From: Gammaproteobacteria bacterium
GTDB taxonomy: Bacteria > Pseudomonadota > Gammaproteobacteria > Pseudomonadales > Moraxellaceae
DNA length: 38,708 nt
Reading direction: 5' to 3'
Assembly (NCBI GenBank): GCA_028868515.1
Contig: JAGWUI010000025.1
Location: forward strand, 1-38,708
Shown here: positions 1-7,789 of the stretch, piece after piece
How positions within the stretch are numbered: the stretch's first letter is position 1
Layout: each line of letters opens with the position of its first letter
Notes under the pieces: generated by a model
The model's input: the letters and a program-made list of their open reading frames with translations, nothing else
What the model was told of the DNA's origin: nothing
The model's database searches: none
Translations under genes and position numbers: made by a program

Positions 1-126
<126 letters not shown>

Positions 127-176
127 TTTTTTAAGGACCTATCCTAAAGCCTCATTAAGCTTTAGGGTAAGTAGTA

Positions 177-211
177 AAGCCAGTTACGTCAGTAGCTGGC
201 TTTTGTTTTTT
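177..211 (+). terminator. Rho-independent terminator after tuf
   Basis: Stem AAGCCAGTTAC / GTAGCTGGCTT (one G-T wobble) with a 4-base loop GTCA, followed by a T-rich run. A separate perfect 8-bp hairpin, CCTAAAGC / GCTTTAGG at 143-166, lies between the tuf stop and this terminator and has no T-run of its own. Confidence 0.88.
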
Positions 212-230
212 ATGTATCTGGTTTTTAAGC

Positions 231-305
231 GGGTCGAAAAGTACGATATTTAGTTCTGTCACTTCGACTTCGAGAAGTAGAGCTATGTTTTATTGGTAGG
301 AATAG
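231..305 (+). repeat. Degenerate copy of a dispersed palindromic repeat
   Basis: This stretch aligns by eye with the right two thirds of the element at 11294-11412. Shared blocks in the same order are GTCGAAA.GTACG, GTCACTTCGACT, CTATG followed by a T-rich run, and a final GGAATAG (299-305). The hairpin arms are decayed here: CGAGAAGTAGAG replaces the better-preserved CGCTCAGTGAAC. It lies in the gene-free stretch 212-464, in which I see nothing else but the hairpin at 421-455. Confidence 0.55.
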
Positions 306-420
306 CTATAGATTTTGTTCACTAATTTTGTGATCCATATTTTCTGAATAATAAGTGAACAATTTTTAGAAAGTTTTTTGTGATCGTCGTTAGCTTTTTG
401 AATGTAATTAAGTCATTAAT

Positions 421-455
421 AATACTGAACTGTAGTTAACACAGTTCAGTATTTT
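421..455. terminator. Hairpin downstream of rubB
   Basis: Perfect 13-bp stem AATACTGAACTGT / ACAGTTCAGTATT with a 7-base loop, 10 bases beyond the end of the minus-strand reductase gene. The T-run is better on the plus strand (TATTTTT) than on the minus strand (TATTATTAAT). It is the natural end point for minus-strand transcripts and may also stop read-through from the tuf side. Confidence 0.7.
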
Positions 456-464
456 TGGAAATAT

Positions 465-1640
465 TTAAACGACTGGAACAGCCATCAAATCAGGCACTAG
501 CTTAGTTAATGCCAGACGTTGTTTAGTCGCAGTTGCACCAAGCAGCACGAAGCCTTGCAAGACTTCACCTGTTAAGGCTTTGGCAATCATACCGTCTTCT
601 AATACTTCAAACTCCCAAGTTACTTCAGTACCGATTGGTGGGGGTAGAACAACCAGTGGGGCAGCAGGTGTTTTCACACTGACAGGCATTGCAGGGTAAT
701 GCACTAGGCTTGGGTTACCAGTTAATGTCTGTGCCAATGCGCGTGCTTGTTGCATCAATGGCATGACATACGGCAATAGATGTCCTTCAACTTCTGCACA
801 GTCACCCATCGCATAAATGTCAGCTTCGCTAGTTTGTAGCGATTGACCGACTTCAATACCGCGATTGATGGTGATGCCTGCTGCATGAGCAAGTTCAGTA
901 TTCGGGCGTAAGCCGACAGCAGATAAAACAATATCCACTTCAAATGATTGACCATTTGCTAAATCAACTTTAAGTCCATTCGCAACGTGTTCAATATTTT
1001 GTACGGTTGTACCAAGTGCGAATTTGATGCCTTTTGCTTCCAATTGCTTTTGGAATGCAGTCGCAACTTCTTCTGGCAACAAGCGACCAAGTGGACGAGG
1101 TGCAAGATCGACTACAGTGACTTCGTGATCAGTCGTCAGCAAGTCATTGGCAAATTCACAGCCAATCAATCCTGCGCCAAGAAGTAATACACGTTTTTGA
1201 TCTTTTTGCGCCAATGCAGCGTGGAATGTTTTGTAATGAATGAGAGAGTTGATTGCATAGACTTCAGATGCGCCATCACCAGAAATTGGTAATTTAATTG
1301 GGCTAGCACCCACAGCTAGAACCAATTTGTCGTAAGGTTGAGTGATGATTCCAGCATCATTACGCAGTGTCAGTGTTTTGGCTGCTTTGTCAATTTCTAA
1401 AACATGGGTGTGTGCCATGATCGAGGCTTTGAGTTGTTCGGTCATTTTGGCATGATCGCCCATACCGATTTGGTCTGGATGTTTTCCGCCACTCAAAGCA
1501 TTAGATAGAACAGGTTTTGAATAGTTAATCGCATCATCAGCAGTGATGATGAGGAGTGGTGCATCTGCACTGAGCTTACGAAGTTCTCGTGCCAGTGTGT
1601 AACCAGCCATACCAGAGCCAACGACGACGATAGGATTCAT
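465..1640 (-). CDS. rubB: Rubredoxin-NAD(+) reductase
   Basis: FAD flavoprotein that moves electrons from NADH to rubredoxin in the cytoplasm; in Acinetobacter the pair is known for feeding alkane hydroxylase. The N-terminus carries the FAD dinucleotide motif VVVGSGMAG, a second nucleotide-binding motif LLLGAGLIGCEFAN lies near residues 150-165, and YAMGDCAEV is the second FAD contact typical of this reductase family. The frame is open to an ATG at 1652, but I prefer the ATG at 1640: it has GGA 7 bases upstream and gives the MNPIVVVGSG start usual in the family (391 aa). It lies downstream of rubredoxin on the same strand, separated by 155 bases that contain a long-loop inverted repeat. Confidence 0.93.
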   Translation of the reverse strand: MNPIVVVGSGMAGYTLARELRKLSADAPLLIITADDAINYSKPVLSNALSGGKHPDQIGMGDHAKMTEQLKASIMAHTHVLEIDKAAKTLTLRNDAGIITQPYDKLVLAVGASPIKLPISGDGASEVYAINSLIHYKTFHAALAQKDQKRVLLLGAGLIGCEFANDLLTTDHEVTVVDLAPRPLGRLLPEEVATAFQKQLEAKGIKFALGTTVQNIEHVANGLKVDLANGQSFEVDIVLSAVGLRPNTELAHAAGITINRGIEVGQSLQTSEADIYAMGDCAEVEGHLLPYVMPLMQQARALAQTLTGNPSLVHYPAMPVSVKTPAAPLVVLPPPIGTEVTWEFEVLEDGMIAKALTGEVLQGFVLLGATATKQRLALTKLVPDLMAVPVV

Positions 1641-1706
1641 AGTAGTGTCCATTTCAATGATGCTTGTTGAAAGCTATTGATTATAAAAATGATTCATTTA
1701 GAAAAC

Positions 1707-1779
1707 AAAAAACGCTTTGTATCAAGAAGCCATGCACAAAGAGGCATTAGCAAAAATTCTTAATTCCAAAGCGTTTTTT
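1707..1779 (-). repeat. Long-loop inverted repeat between rubA and rubB
   Basis: Perfect 13-bp arms AAAAAACGCTTTG (1707-1719) and CAAAGCGTTTTTT (1767-1779), separated by 47 bases. Read on the minus strand, the second arm ends in a run of six T, so the structure could act as a partial terminator or RNA-processing point that lets rubA be made in excess of rubB. The long loop makes it weaker than an ordinary terminator. Confidence 0.55.
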
Positions 1780-1795
1780 AGAGCGGTTAGCGTGA

Positions 1796-1960
1796 TTAAA
1801 CTTCGATCATTTCAAAGTCAGCTTTGCCAACACCACAATCTGGGCAAACCCAAGAGTCAGGAATATCATCCCACAAAGTCCCAGCTGGAATACCATCATC
1901 TGGCCAGCCTAGAGCTTCATCATAAATCCAACCACACACGATACATTGGTACTTTTTCAT
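1796..1960 (-). CDS. rubA: Rubredoxin
   Basis: A 54-residue one-iron electron carrier. The Fe ligands are in CIVCG (residues 6-10) and CPDCG (39-43), the classic CxxCG...CPxCG pair, with aromatic and acidic residues between them ([18 protein letters not shown]) typical of rubredoxins. The ATG is preceded by GGAGAAA, 3-4 bases upstream. It accepts electrons from the RubB reductase encoded downstream. In Acinetobacter it supplies alkane monooxygenase; here it also lies next to a rubrerythrin that has no rubredoxin domain, so peroxide reduction is another plausible outlet (inference). Confidence 0.95.
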   Translation of the reverse strand: MKKYQCIVCGWIYDEALGWPDDGIPAGTLWDDIPDSWVCPDCGVGKADFEMIEV

Positions 1961-2065
1961 TACTTTCTCCGTAGGGCACTCGTATCTAGCTGACCATCAA
2001 TCCGACTATCAATTTGATTTTCAAAATCGGGTTCGCTTGAAAGCAGGGTGCTTAAATTCGCTGCG

Positions 2066-2071
2066 ATTATA
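2066..2071 (-). promoter_or_regulatory. Possible -10 element of the rubA promoter
   Basis: Read on the minus strand this is a perfect TATAAT, about 105 bases upstream of the rubA ATG. No good -35 hexamer lies 16-18 bases upstream (TTTCTG is the nearest). If it is used, the transcript has a leader of about 95 bases. Confidence 0.3.
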
Positions 2072-2197
2072 CAGCCTTTATGTTGAATCAGAAACCTAAA
2101 AACTTTGTTCAGAATCCTCATTTTCCTTGTGAAACGCCAAATAAGTGTTCAACAAATGCATTTAGGTCGCTTAATTGACTTAACTCATTGTCTAAAT

Positions 2198-2230
2198 CTA
2201 AATCGCATTGACTTGCTAAATGCGATTTAG
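2198..2230 (-). terminator. Hairpin after the rubrerythrin gene
   Basis: Perfect 12-bp stem CTAAATCGCATT / AATGCGATTTAG with a 9-base loop, 9 bases past the rubrerythrin stop on the minus strand. The run that follows on that strand (ATTTAGA) is a poor U-tract, so termination may be incomplete. Confidence 0.65.
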
Positions 2231-2238
2231 AGCCAGCA

Positions 2239-2730
2239 TTAAGCTTTTGCCGAGAGTGCATCTAACGCTTGCTGATAATGATTAGCGTGACGTTCTTCAA
2301 CTTTTGCTAATGCACCAAAGCGTTTTGCAGCTTTTTCCAAAATCGCTTGGAATTGGCTAGCATGGACACGTGATTCTTCGATTTGCTCATCATATTCAGC
2401 AACAGCGGCATGATTGCCTTCTTCAACTGCAAGATGGCGGAATTTCGGATACATTTCGGTGTATTCGTAGGTTTCGCCTTCAATTGCAATTTGCAATGCC
2501 TTTGCTGGGGTCATTTGTGCTTTTGGATAGAGTAAGTCTAAATGTCCAAAGGCGTGCATAACTTCTTGTGAGGCGGTTTCTTCAAAGATTTTTGCAGTGT
2601 CTTCATCGCCCATTTCACGTGCAAGTTTGGCGAAGTAGCGATATTTGATATGTGCCATAGATTCGCCAGCGAACGCCGCTTCAAGGTTTTGGATCGTAAC
2701 AGAAGGAGCTTTGGTTTCATCAGTTTTCAT
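2239..2730 (-). CDS. Rubrerythrin, diiron domain only
   Basis: A 163-residue ferritin-like four-helix protein of the rubrerythrin family, which reduces hydrogen peroxide at a carboxylate-bridged diiron site. Visible ligand motifs are E23 in GESMAH, E56xxH59 in QEVMH, the EGETYEYTEMY segment (E86, E89, E92), EESRVH (118-123), and a further ExxH, E145-H148, near the C-terminus. Classical rubrerythrin is longer and ends in a CxxCG...CPxCG rubredoxin domain; none is present here, so an external reductant is needed. A rubredoxin and its NADH reductase are encoded directly downstream on the same strand, which makes them the obvious partners (inference). Confidence in the family is high; the substrate is not shown by the sequence. 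Confidence 0.9.
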   Translation of the reverse strand: MKTDETKAPSVTIQNLEAAFAGESMAHIKYRYFAKLAREMGDEDTAKIFEETASQEVMHAFGHLDLLYPKAQMTPAKALQIAIEGETYEYTEMYPKFRHLAVEEGNHAAVAEYDEQIEESRVHASQFQAILEKAAKRFGALAKVEERHANHYQQALDALSAKA

Positions 2731-2883
2731 AATAGCCTCGCGTGATTGATGGTTGCTAGGAAATAGTGAATATGAGCATGAGTGCCTGATGGTCGAAAAT
2801 GCTGATCATGGCTAGTTCATCTCGATGAAGTAAAGATACTGGGTTTTATATCATTTGTATAACCGTTAATAATTATAATATTG

Positions 2884-2898
2884 ATCGTTAAAAACGAT
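2884..2898. promoter_or_regulatory. Perfect palindrome upstream of the rubrerythrin gene
   Basis: ATCGTT-AAA-AACGAT is a perfect inverted repeat lying 154 bases upstream of the rubrerythrin ATG, in a very AT-rich tract with TATAAT-like hexamers on the minus strand. It is not followed by a T-run, so an operator is more likely than a terminator. I do not recognise the regulator. Confidence 0.3.
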
Positions 2899-2926
2899 TT
2901 GATGGGATGTGTTTTAAGAATAGAGC

Positions 2927-2953
2927 ATGGCACACAGTATTTTTATGTGCCAT
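2927..2953 (-). terminator. Hairpin after the FMN glutamate-synthase-like gene
   Basis: Stem ATGGCACA / TGTGCCAT with an 11-base A/T-rich loop, 14 bases beyond the stop codon on the minus strand. The tract after it (GCTCTATTCTT) is only weakly U-rich. Confidence 0.55.
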
Positions 2954-2966
2954 AGAGCTTTATTTT

Positions 2967-4658
2967 TTAGGGTACAACGCTAATGTTTTGATGCACTAAA
3001 TGTTCAGTAGGGATCAGATGTCCTGAATTTGGTGTGAACGTATCAGGATTTGCCATTGCCCAGAGTTGGGTGTACACATGAGATTTTTCTTCACCTGTTA
3101 TTAAACTATTATTTTTTAAGAAATAGTAATGATTTGAAAAAAGACGGATTTGTCCATCTGGGCCACGTCTGATGACATGGTATGGTTCTAAGTCATCAGG
3201 ATGAGCAACACCGACTGCACCTAGAATTTCTGCGAGTGCTTTCAGTGTTCCTTCATGAAAATTTCTGACGCGTTCAGCTTTATCAGGAACAACGAGGGCT
3301 CTTTGTCGGTAGACATCTTGTGTTGCGACGCCCGTTGGGCATCGGTCAGTGTTACAGGTGCGTGATTGTATACAGCCTAATGCAAACATAAAGCCGCGAG
3401 CGCTGTTACACCAGTCTGCGCCGAGCGCTAGCATCCGAGCAACATCAAAGCCACTGATGATCTTTCCACTGACACCGACACGGATTTTGTCGCGTATTCC
3501 TGCGCCAACTAACGTGTTATGAACCATGAGGAAGCCGTCGCGTAGTGGCATGCCGATGTGATCCATAAATTCGGTGTTGGCAGCGCCTGTACCACCTTCA
3601 GCACCATCAACGACGATAAAATCAGGATAGCAATCCATCAGCATCATGGCTTTCACAATCGCCATAAATTCCCAAGGATGGCCGATACATAATTTAAAGC
3701 CTACAGGTTTGCCACCCGATAAATTTCGTAATTGCTGAATGAATTGAATCAGCTCACGAGGAGTAGTAAATGCCGTATGCGCAGGTGGAGAGATACAATC
3801 TTGTGCAACTGGAATGCCGCGTGTTCTGGCAATTTCTGGGGTCACTTTTCCTGCAGGTAACATGCCGCCAAGTCCAGGTTTTGCACCTTGGCTGATTTTA
3901 ATTTCAATCATTTTGACTTGTGGATTGTGCGCTTTGCTTTGAAACTCATCAGGATCAAATTTGCCGTCTAAAGTCCGGCATCCAAAATAACCAGAAGCAA
4001 TTTCCCAGACGATATCGCCCTTAGATTCAAGGTGATAAGGACTTAAAGAGCCTTCGCCAGTATCATGGTAAAAATTACCCATCTCTGCGCCACGATTGAG
4101 TGCACGAATTGCATTTGCTGATAATGCACCGAAGCTCATGGCGGAGATATTGAAAACCGATGCCGAGTAGGGTTGCAGGCAATCTTTGCCGCCAATCACG
4201 ATTCGAAAATCATGCTCGTGAATCGTCGTCGCCCCAATGGATTGGGTCATCCATTCAGTGCCACCTTCATATAAATTACTAATTGTACCAAAGGCTTTGG
4301 TATCATTTTCTCGTTTAGCACGTTGATAAACCAGCGCTCGCTGTTCCCGTGAAAATGGCAATTCATCGGTATCACTTTCTATAAAATATTGCCGAATCTC
4401 AGGTCTGAATTGCTCCATTAAAAATCGGATATGACCAATAATTGGATAGTTTCGTAGAATGGCATGCTGTTGTTGAAAGCGGTCTTTAAATCCGAGAACA
4501 ACAAATGCGCCTGCAAAAATTGTGATGAGCCAAGAGTGTTCGATAAGACCTACGAACATGATAAAGGTAAATAAAATCCATATCCCATAACGGGGTAAAG
4601 GACCAGCAGTTGTTCTTGCGGTTGGGGAAATCTGATGTTCAGTCACTAAGTGCTTCAT
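2967..4658 (-). CDS. Membrane-anchored FMN-binding glutamate-synthase-family protein
   Basis: A 563-residue protein built on the FMN barrel of the large glutamate synthase subunit. Residues about 24-60 form two hydrophobic segments (YGIWILFTFIMFVGLIEH and LITIFAGAFVVLGF) that should anchor it in the inner membrane. The rest carries typical synthase motifs: SAMSFGALSANAIRALNRGA, GEGSLSPYH, the Q-G-A-K-PGLGGMLP loop, DGAEGGTGA, and near residues 428-440 a cysteine cluster (GCIQSRTCNTDRCPTGVATQ) matching the [3Fe-4S] loop of GltB. It lacks the N-terminal glutamine amidotransferase domain and the C-terminal GXGXG domain, and no gltD lies beside it. Whether it makes glutamate is unproven; related stand-alone proteins are annotated only as FMN-binding glutamate synthase family. 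It is transcribed away from argJ. Confidence 0.88.
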   Translation of the reverse strand: MKHLVTEHQISPTARTTAGPLPRYGIWILFTFIMFVGLIEHSWLITIFAGAFVVLGFKDRFQQQHAILRNYPIIGHIRFLMEQFRPEIRQYFIESDTDELPFSREQRALVYQRAKRENDTKAFGTISNLYEGGTEWMTQSIGATTIHEHDFRIVIGGKDCLQPYSASVFNISAMSFGALSANAIRALNRGAEMGNFYHDTGEGSLSPYHLESKGDIVWEIASGYFGCRTLDGKFDPDEFQSKAHNPQVKMIEIKISQGAKPGLGGMLPAGKVTPEIARTRGIPVAQDCISPPAHTAFTTPRELIQFIQQLRNLSGGKPVGFKLCIGHPWEFMAIVKAMMLMDCYPDFIVVDGAEGGTGAANTEFMDHIGMPLRDGFLMVHNTLVGAGIRDKIRVGVSGKIISGFDVARMLALGADWCNSARGFMFALGCIQSRTCNTDRCPTGVATQDVYRQRALVVPDKAERVRNFHEGTLKALAEILGAVGVAHPDDLEPYHVIRRGPDGQIRLFSNHYYFLKNNSLITGEEKSHVYTQLWAMANPDTFTPNSGHLIPTEHLVHQNISVVP

Positions 4659-4715
4659 GATGATTATCCTGCATCATTTTGTTATACGAATTTCATCAAT
4701 GGAGTATGCCTAGAA

Positions 4716-4739
4716 ACAGTATTTTGAAGGACAGTATTT
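4716..4739. repeat. Short direct repeat
   Basis: ACAGTATTT occurs at 4716-4724 and again at 4731-4739, a 15-base period, in the spacer between two divergent genes. It could be a tandem protein-binding site or chance in AT-rich DNA. Confidence 0.3.
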
Positions 4740-4842
4740 AGAAAAATAGTCATTCACGCCTGAGTCAATATACTGTAAATGACCGCTTGATGATCAATTG
4801 TGCGATTCATGTATTGAATTGATAGGAACATGGCAGACATAT

Positions 4843-4872
4843 CTGACAGAAACGTGAAATCTACTGCATAAT
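4843..4872 (+). promoter_or_regulatory. Likely sigma-70 promoter of argJ
   Basis: CTGACA (5 of 6 to consensus) and CATAAT (5 of 6) with an 18-base spacer; TG lies directly before the -10. The predicted start near 4879 leaves a leader of about 45 bases before the argJ ribosome site AAGGAA. Confidence 0.6.
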
Positions 4873-4924
4873 ATCGCAACATTTTAGGGTTCATTCTTTT
4901 CTCTGACATTAAAAGGAAAATATC

Positions 4925-6145
4925 ATGGCTGTTGGCGATTTACAGATGCCGGTAATGCAACCGGTCAAAGGTGTGAGAATAGGAATTGCCGAAAGCTATA
5001 TCCGTTATAAGAACCGCCGTGATCTTGTTGTTTTTGAGCTGGCTGAAGGTTCAACAACGGCTGCTGTTTTTACTCAAAATTCATTTTGTGCTGCACCTGT
5101 TTTGGTGGCGCGTGAAAACCTCACTCAAGGTAACCCGCGTTATTTAGTGATCAATACGGGGAATGCCAATGCGGGTACAGGCACGCAGGGTTTCAAGAAT
5201 GCTCAAGAAACATGTGCTGCATTGGCAAAATTGACGCAAACAAATCACAGTCAAATATTACCTTTTTCAACAGGCGTGATTGGTGAGCAATTACCTATTG
5301 ATCGTTTGGTTGCTGGTTTGCCAGCAGCATTGAGTGCATTGAATGAAAATGCATGGACTGAAGCTGCGCACGGCATCATGACCACAGACACTTTACCTAA
5401 AGGCGCAAGTGAAATCCTGATGGTTAATGGTAATACTTATACCATCACGGGGATTAGCAAAGGTGCAGGCATGATCCGTCCAAACATGGCGACCATGCTT
5501 GGCTTTGTAGCAACGGATGCCCCGATTGCGCGTGACATTTTACAAACTTTATTAACGACAGCAGTCAATCAATCCTTTAATCGCATTACGATTGATGGCG
5601 ATACTTCGACGAACGATTCGTGTGTGTTGGTGGCGACTGGTCAGGCAGGTGGCGAGCCATTAACTTCTACAGATGATGACCGTTATAGCGATTTTGAGGC
5701 AGCATTTAATCGTGTGTTCCTACGCTTGGCGCAATTGATTGTGCGTGATGGCGAAGGTGCGACCAAGTTTATGACTGTGCGTGTTGAAGGTGGTTTGAAC
5801 ACTCAGGAATGTTGTGATGTTGCTTACCGTGTTGCGCATTCACCACTGATCAAAACAGCGTTCTTTGCGTCTGACCCAAATTGGGGGCGTATCGTTTGTG
5901 CGATTGGTAATGCTGGCGTGCCAGAGCTTGATGTATCAAAGGTTCAGGTTTATTTAGACCAGACTCAAATTGTAAAAAATGGCGGTGCAAATCCAGATTA
6001 CACTGAAGCAGAAGGCGCGGCAGTCATGGCGCAACCTGAGATTGTGATTGGTATTAACCTAGGTCGAGGTAGTGCAGTTGATACAGTTTGGACGTGTGAT
6101 TTTTCATATGATTATGTAAAAATTAACGCAGATTACCGTTCTTAA
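4925..6145 (+). CDS. argJ: Bifunctional glutamate N-acetyltransferase / amino-acid acetyltransferase
   Basis: Ornithine acetyltransferase of arginine biosynthesis: it moves the acetyl group from N-acetylornithine to glutamate and, in bifunctional forms, can also use acetyl-CoA. The 406-residue length is normal. The self-cleavage site is clear: [14 protein letters not shown], with the nucleophilic Thr at residue 190 becoming the N-terminus of the beta chain. Other hallmarks are NTGNANAGTG (77-86), STGVIGE (115-121), [11 protein letters not shown] and DPNWGRI. The ATG has AAGGAA a few bases upstream. It has its own promoter and a strong terminator, so it is monocistronic, as is common where arg genes are scattered. 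Confidence 0.96.
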   Translation: MAVGDLQMPVMQPVKGVRIGIAESYIRYKNRRDLVVFELAEGSTTAAVFTQNSFCAAPVLVARENLTQGNPRYLVINTGNANAGTGTQGFKNAQETCAALAKLTQTNHSQILPFSTGVIGEQLPIDRLVAGLPAALSALNENAWTEAAHGIMTTDTLPKGASEILMVNGNTYTITGISKGAGMIRPNMATMLGFVATDAPIARDILQTLLTTAVNQSFNRITIDGDTSTNDSCVLVATGQAGGEPLTSTDDDRYSDFEAAFNRVFLRLAQLIVRDGEGATKFMTVRVEGGLNTQECCDVAYRVAHSPLIKTAFFASDPNWGRIVCAIGNAGVPELDVSKVQVYLDQTQIVKNGGANPDYTEAEGAAVMAQPEIVIGINLGRGSAVDTVWTCDFSYDYVKINADYRS

Positions 6146-6152
6146 TTCATGC

Positions 6153-6184
6153 AAAAAGCCAGCAGTATTAGCTGGCTTTTTCTT
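6153..6184 (+). terminator. Rho-independent terminator after argJ
   Basis: Perfect 11-bp stem AAAAAGCCAGC / GCTGGCTTTTT with a 7-base loop, beginning 7 bases after the argJ stop. Confidence 0.92.
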
Positions 6185-6230
6185 GCCTAGAAGAATGAAA
6201 ATTTTCAATAAAGATGAGTGCTAGAAAAAG

Positions 6231-7637
6231 ATGATTTTTAAAGATAATCATAAAATTAGTATTGATGATGGTTTTTTGTCTTATTTGTTGTTCGTGATCA
6301 ACGTTTTGTTGGTAATGCTAATAATGGGGCGCATGAGTTTTGCAAGCACGCCTGATTTAGTGAAATGGACTGATCCTACACCATCTGCGCTCCAACCTTT
6401 TGATGGAAATGCCGAAGCCTTGGCTGAGTTGGCTGGCTCATCTTTATTGTTTTATCCGCAACCCAAAAAGACGGTCACGTTGCCGTATAACAAAGGACCC
6501 AAAACATACACCAATGTCCAGTATGTAACAGGTGCAATTGTCGTTTCTGCAACTGGTGATCAAGTTGAAAAGCTTTTATCGGACTACGTGGGTTATAGCA
6601 AACTTTTTCCAAAAATCACCGAAGCTGTTGTGCAAGCGAATGAGCAGCAGGGTGATTTTGCACGGGATTCGAATGCGAGTATTCGAACAATTGTTCAATA
6701 CAATATGAGAATTAAAATTCCGATTCCGTTGTTGAGCTTCAATGAAAATATTTTGCTACAGCATGAAAGAACGCATAACAGTATTTCGACGTTAATCTTA
6801 GATTCACCTGTGCAATATGGTTCAGGAAAGTTTGAGTGGTTTCCTTTAAAAAATGGTAAAACCTTAGTGACGTTGACTCAATGGGGGGATTTGGATCATC
6901 CAAAAGGCTTTTTGGTTAGTACTATTTTGAGTGCAATGCCTGAGATCAAAACGGCAATTCCAAATAGCGTTGAGGGATTTGTTCTGGAATCTTTACGTCA
7001 ACGCTTTGAGCCCAATTTCACAGCGAAAGCTTTGCCGATGGACAATATCATTCCTGTGATGAATTTGACGAGCGAGCAGGAATCTCAAATCGTCAAGTTA
7101 TTGAAGCAGGGTGGGGTTGTTCAGTTTAGTCATCAGCCTGCGTGGCTAGCCAAGAAAGATCGTGCAGAGAAATTATGGTTTGTGAGTTCTTTTTATAATA
7201 TGCCTGCGCCGTTAATGAAAACCAAAGATGCGTTTGCCAATCCAAAAAACTTTCCGAATATTTATCGACAAGTTCGAAGCGTGACGAGTACGCCATTGGC
7301 GGATAATGGTAGTCAAAACGATATTAAAATTGGCTTGGGGTTGGGCGTGATTTCAATTCCAATGCATATTCAAATGGCATATCAACCTGAAGCAAGTAAT
7401 AACGGCGTTCGTTTTTATACGACAGGTGGTGACGTGGAGTTTATCCAAGGTCGCTTCCAGTTTAAGGCTTTAGATAATAAAAACACTTTGGTGGGTTTAA
7501 CTGCGGGTAGTCATTTGGGTGATAATCCACCGTTTTTGTTGCGTATTGGCAAAAATCTGCCTTATTTAGATTATTTGCCTACAGTGGGTTCTGCTGCTGT
7601 TGTTTTTGATAAAGCGCGAATTTGGCTATTAAAATAA
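6231..7637 (+). CDS. Exported protein with two START/SRPBCC-like modules
   Basis: A 468-residue protein of unknown function. Residues about 16-38 form a hydrophobic signal segment (YLLFVINVLLVMLIMG) ending at MSFAS, a plausible signal peptidase site. Residues about 95-260 resemble the START/SRPBCC (polyketide-cyclase, Coq10-like) fold, with the usual opening VEKLLSDYVGYSKLFPKITEA, a middle strand pattern, and a C-terminal helix IPNSVEGFVLESLRQRF. Residues about 330-468 look like a second, more diverged copy with the same strand order and another long C-terminal helix. Such folds usually hold a hydrophobic ligand; which one is unknown. The ribosome site is poor (GAAAAAG). It sits alone between the argJ terminator and the rtcB promoter. 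Confidence 0.7.
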   Translation: MIFKDNHKISIDDGFLSYLLFVINVLLVMLIMGRMSFASTPDLVKWTDPTPSALQPFDGNAEALAELAGSSLLFYPQPKKTVTLPYNKGPKTYTNVQYVTGAIVVSATGDQVEKLLSDYVGYSKLFPKITEAVVQANEQQGDFARDSNASIRTIVQYNMRIKIPIPLLSFNENILLQHERTHNSISTLILDSPVQYGSGKFEWFPLKNGKTLVTLTQWGDLDHPKGFLVSTILSAMPEIKTAIPNSVEGFVLESLRQRFEPNFTAKALPMDNIIPVMNLTSEQESQIVKLLKQGGVVQFSHQPAWLAKKDRAEKLWFVSSFYNMPAPLMKTKDAFANPKNFPNIYRQVRSVTSTPLADNGSQNDIKIGLGLGVISIPMHIQMAYQPEASNNGVRFYTTGGDVEFIQGRFQFKALDNKNTLVGLTAGSHLGDNPPFLLRIGKNLPYLDYLPTVGSAAVVFDKARIWLLK

Positions 7638-7673
7638 CAATTCGTGATGGATGTATAAAAGTTTTGGATTGGC

Positions 7674-7701
7674 TTGCGTTTTTAGATTTATTGGTTAAAA
7701 T
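7674..7701 (+). promoter_or_regulatory. Likely promoter of the rtcB leader
   Basis: TTGCGT (4 of 6) and TAAAAT (5 of 6) with a 16-base spacer. Transcription would begin near 7708, giving about 47 bases before the leader ORF and about 247 bases before the rtcB ATG. Confidence 0.5.
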
Positions 7702-7754
7702 GCCGTCATTGTTTGAGGTCTTCCATCTTGAACCCGAATTTTGAGGAGTGCGTG

Positions 7755-7787
7755 ATGTTATTTAGTTTAGGAAAATCATTGATCTAA
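7755..7787 (+). CDS. Candidate 10-residue leader peptide upstream of rtcB
   Basis: ATG TTA TTT AGT TTA GGA AAA TCA TTG ATC TAA encodes MLFSLGKSLI. It is preceded by a strong ribosome site, GAGGAG, 7 bases before the ATG, better than that of rtcB itself. The stop codon ends 2 bases before the first arm of the hairpin series at 7790-7875, the position a leader peptide needs if ribosome position is to choose between RNA folds. Three of the ten codons are leucine (TTA, TTA, TTG), but there is no long run of one codon as in amino-acid biosynthesis leaders. That it is translated is inference. Confidence 0.5.
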   Translation: MLFSLGKSLI

Positions 7788-7789
7788 TC

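Noticed and set aside
1717-1974. An 85-codon plus-strand frame across the rubredoxin gene.
   Set aside because: It is antisense to a perfect rubredoxin with CxxCG...CPxCG motifs and a good ribosome site.
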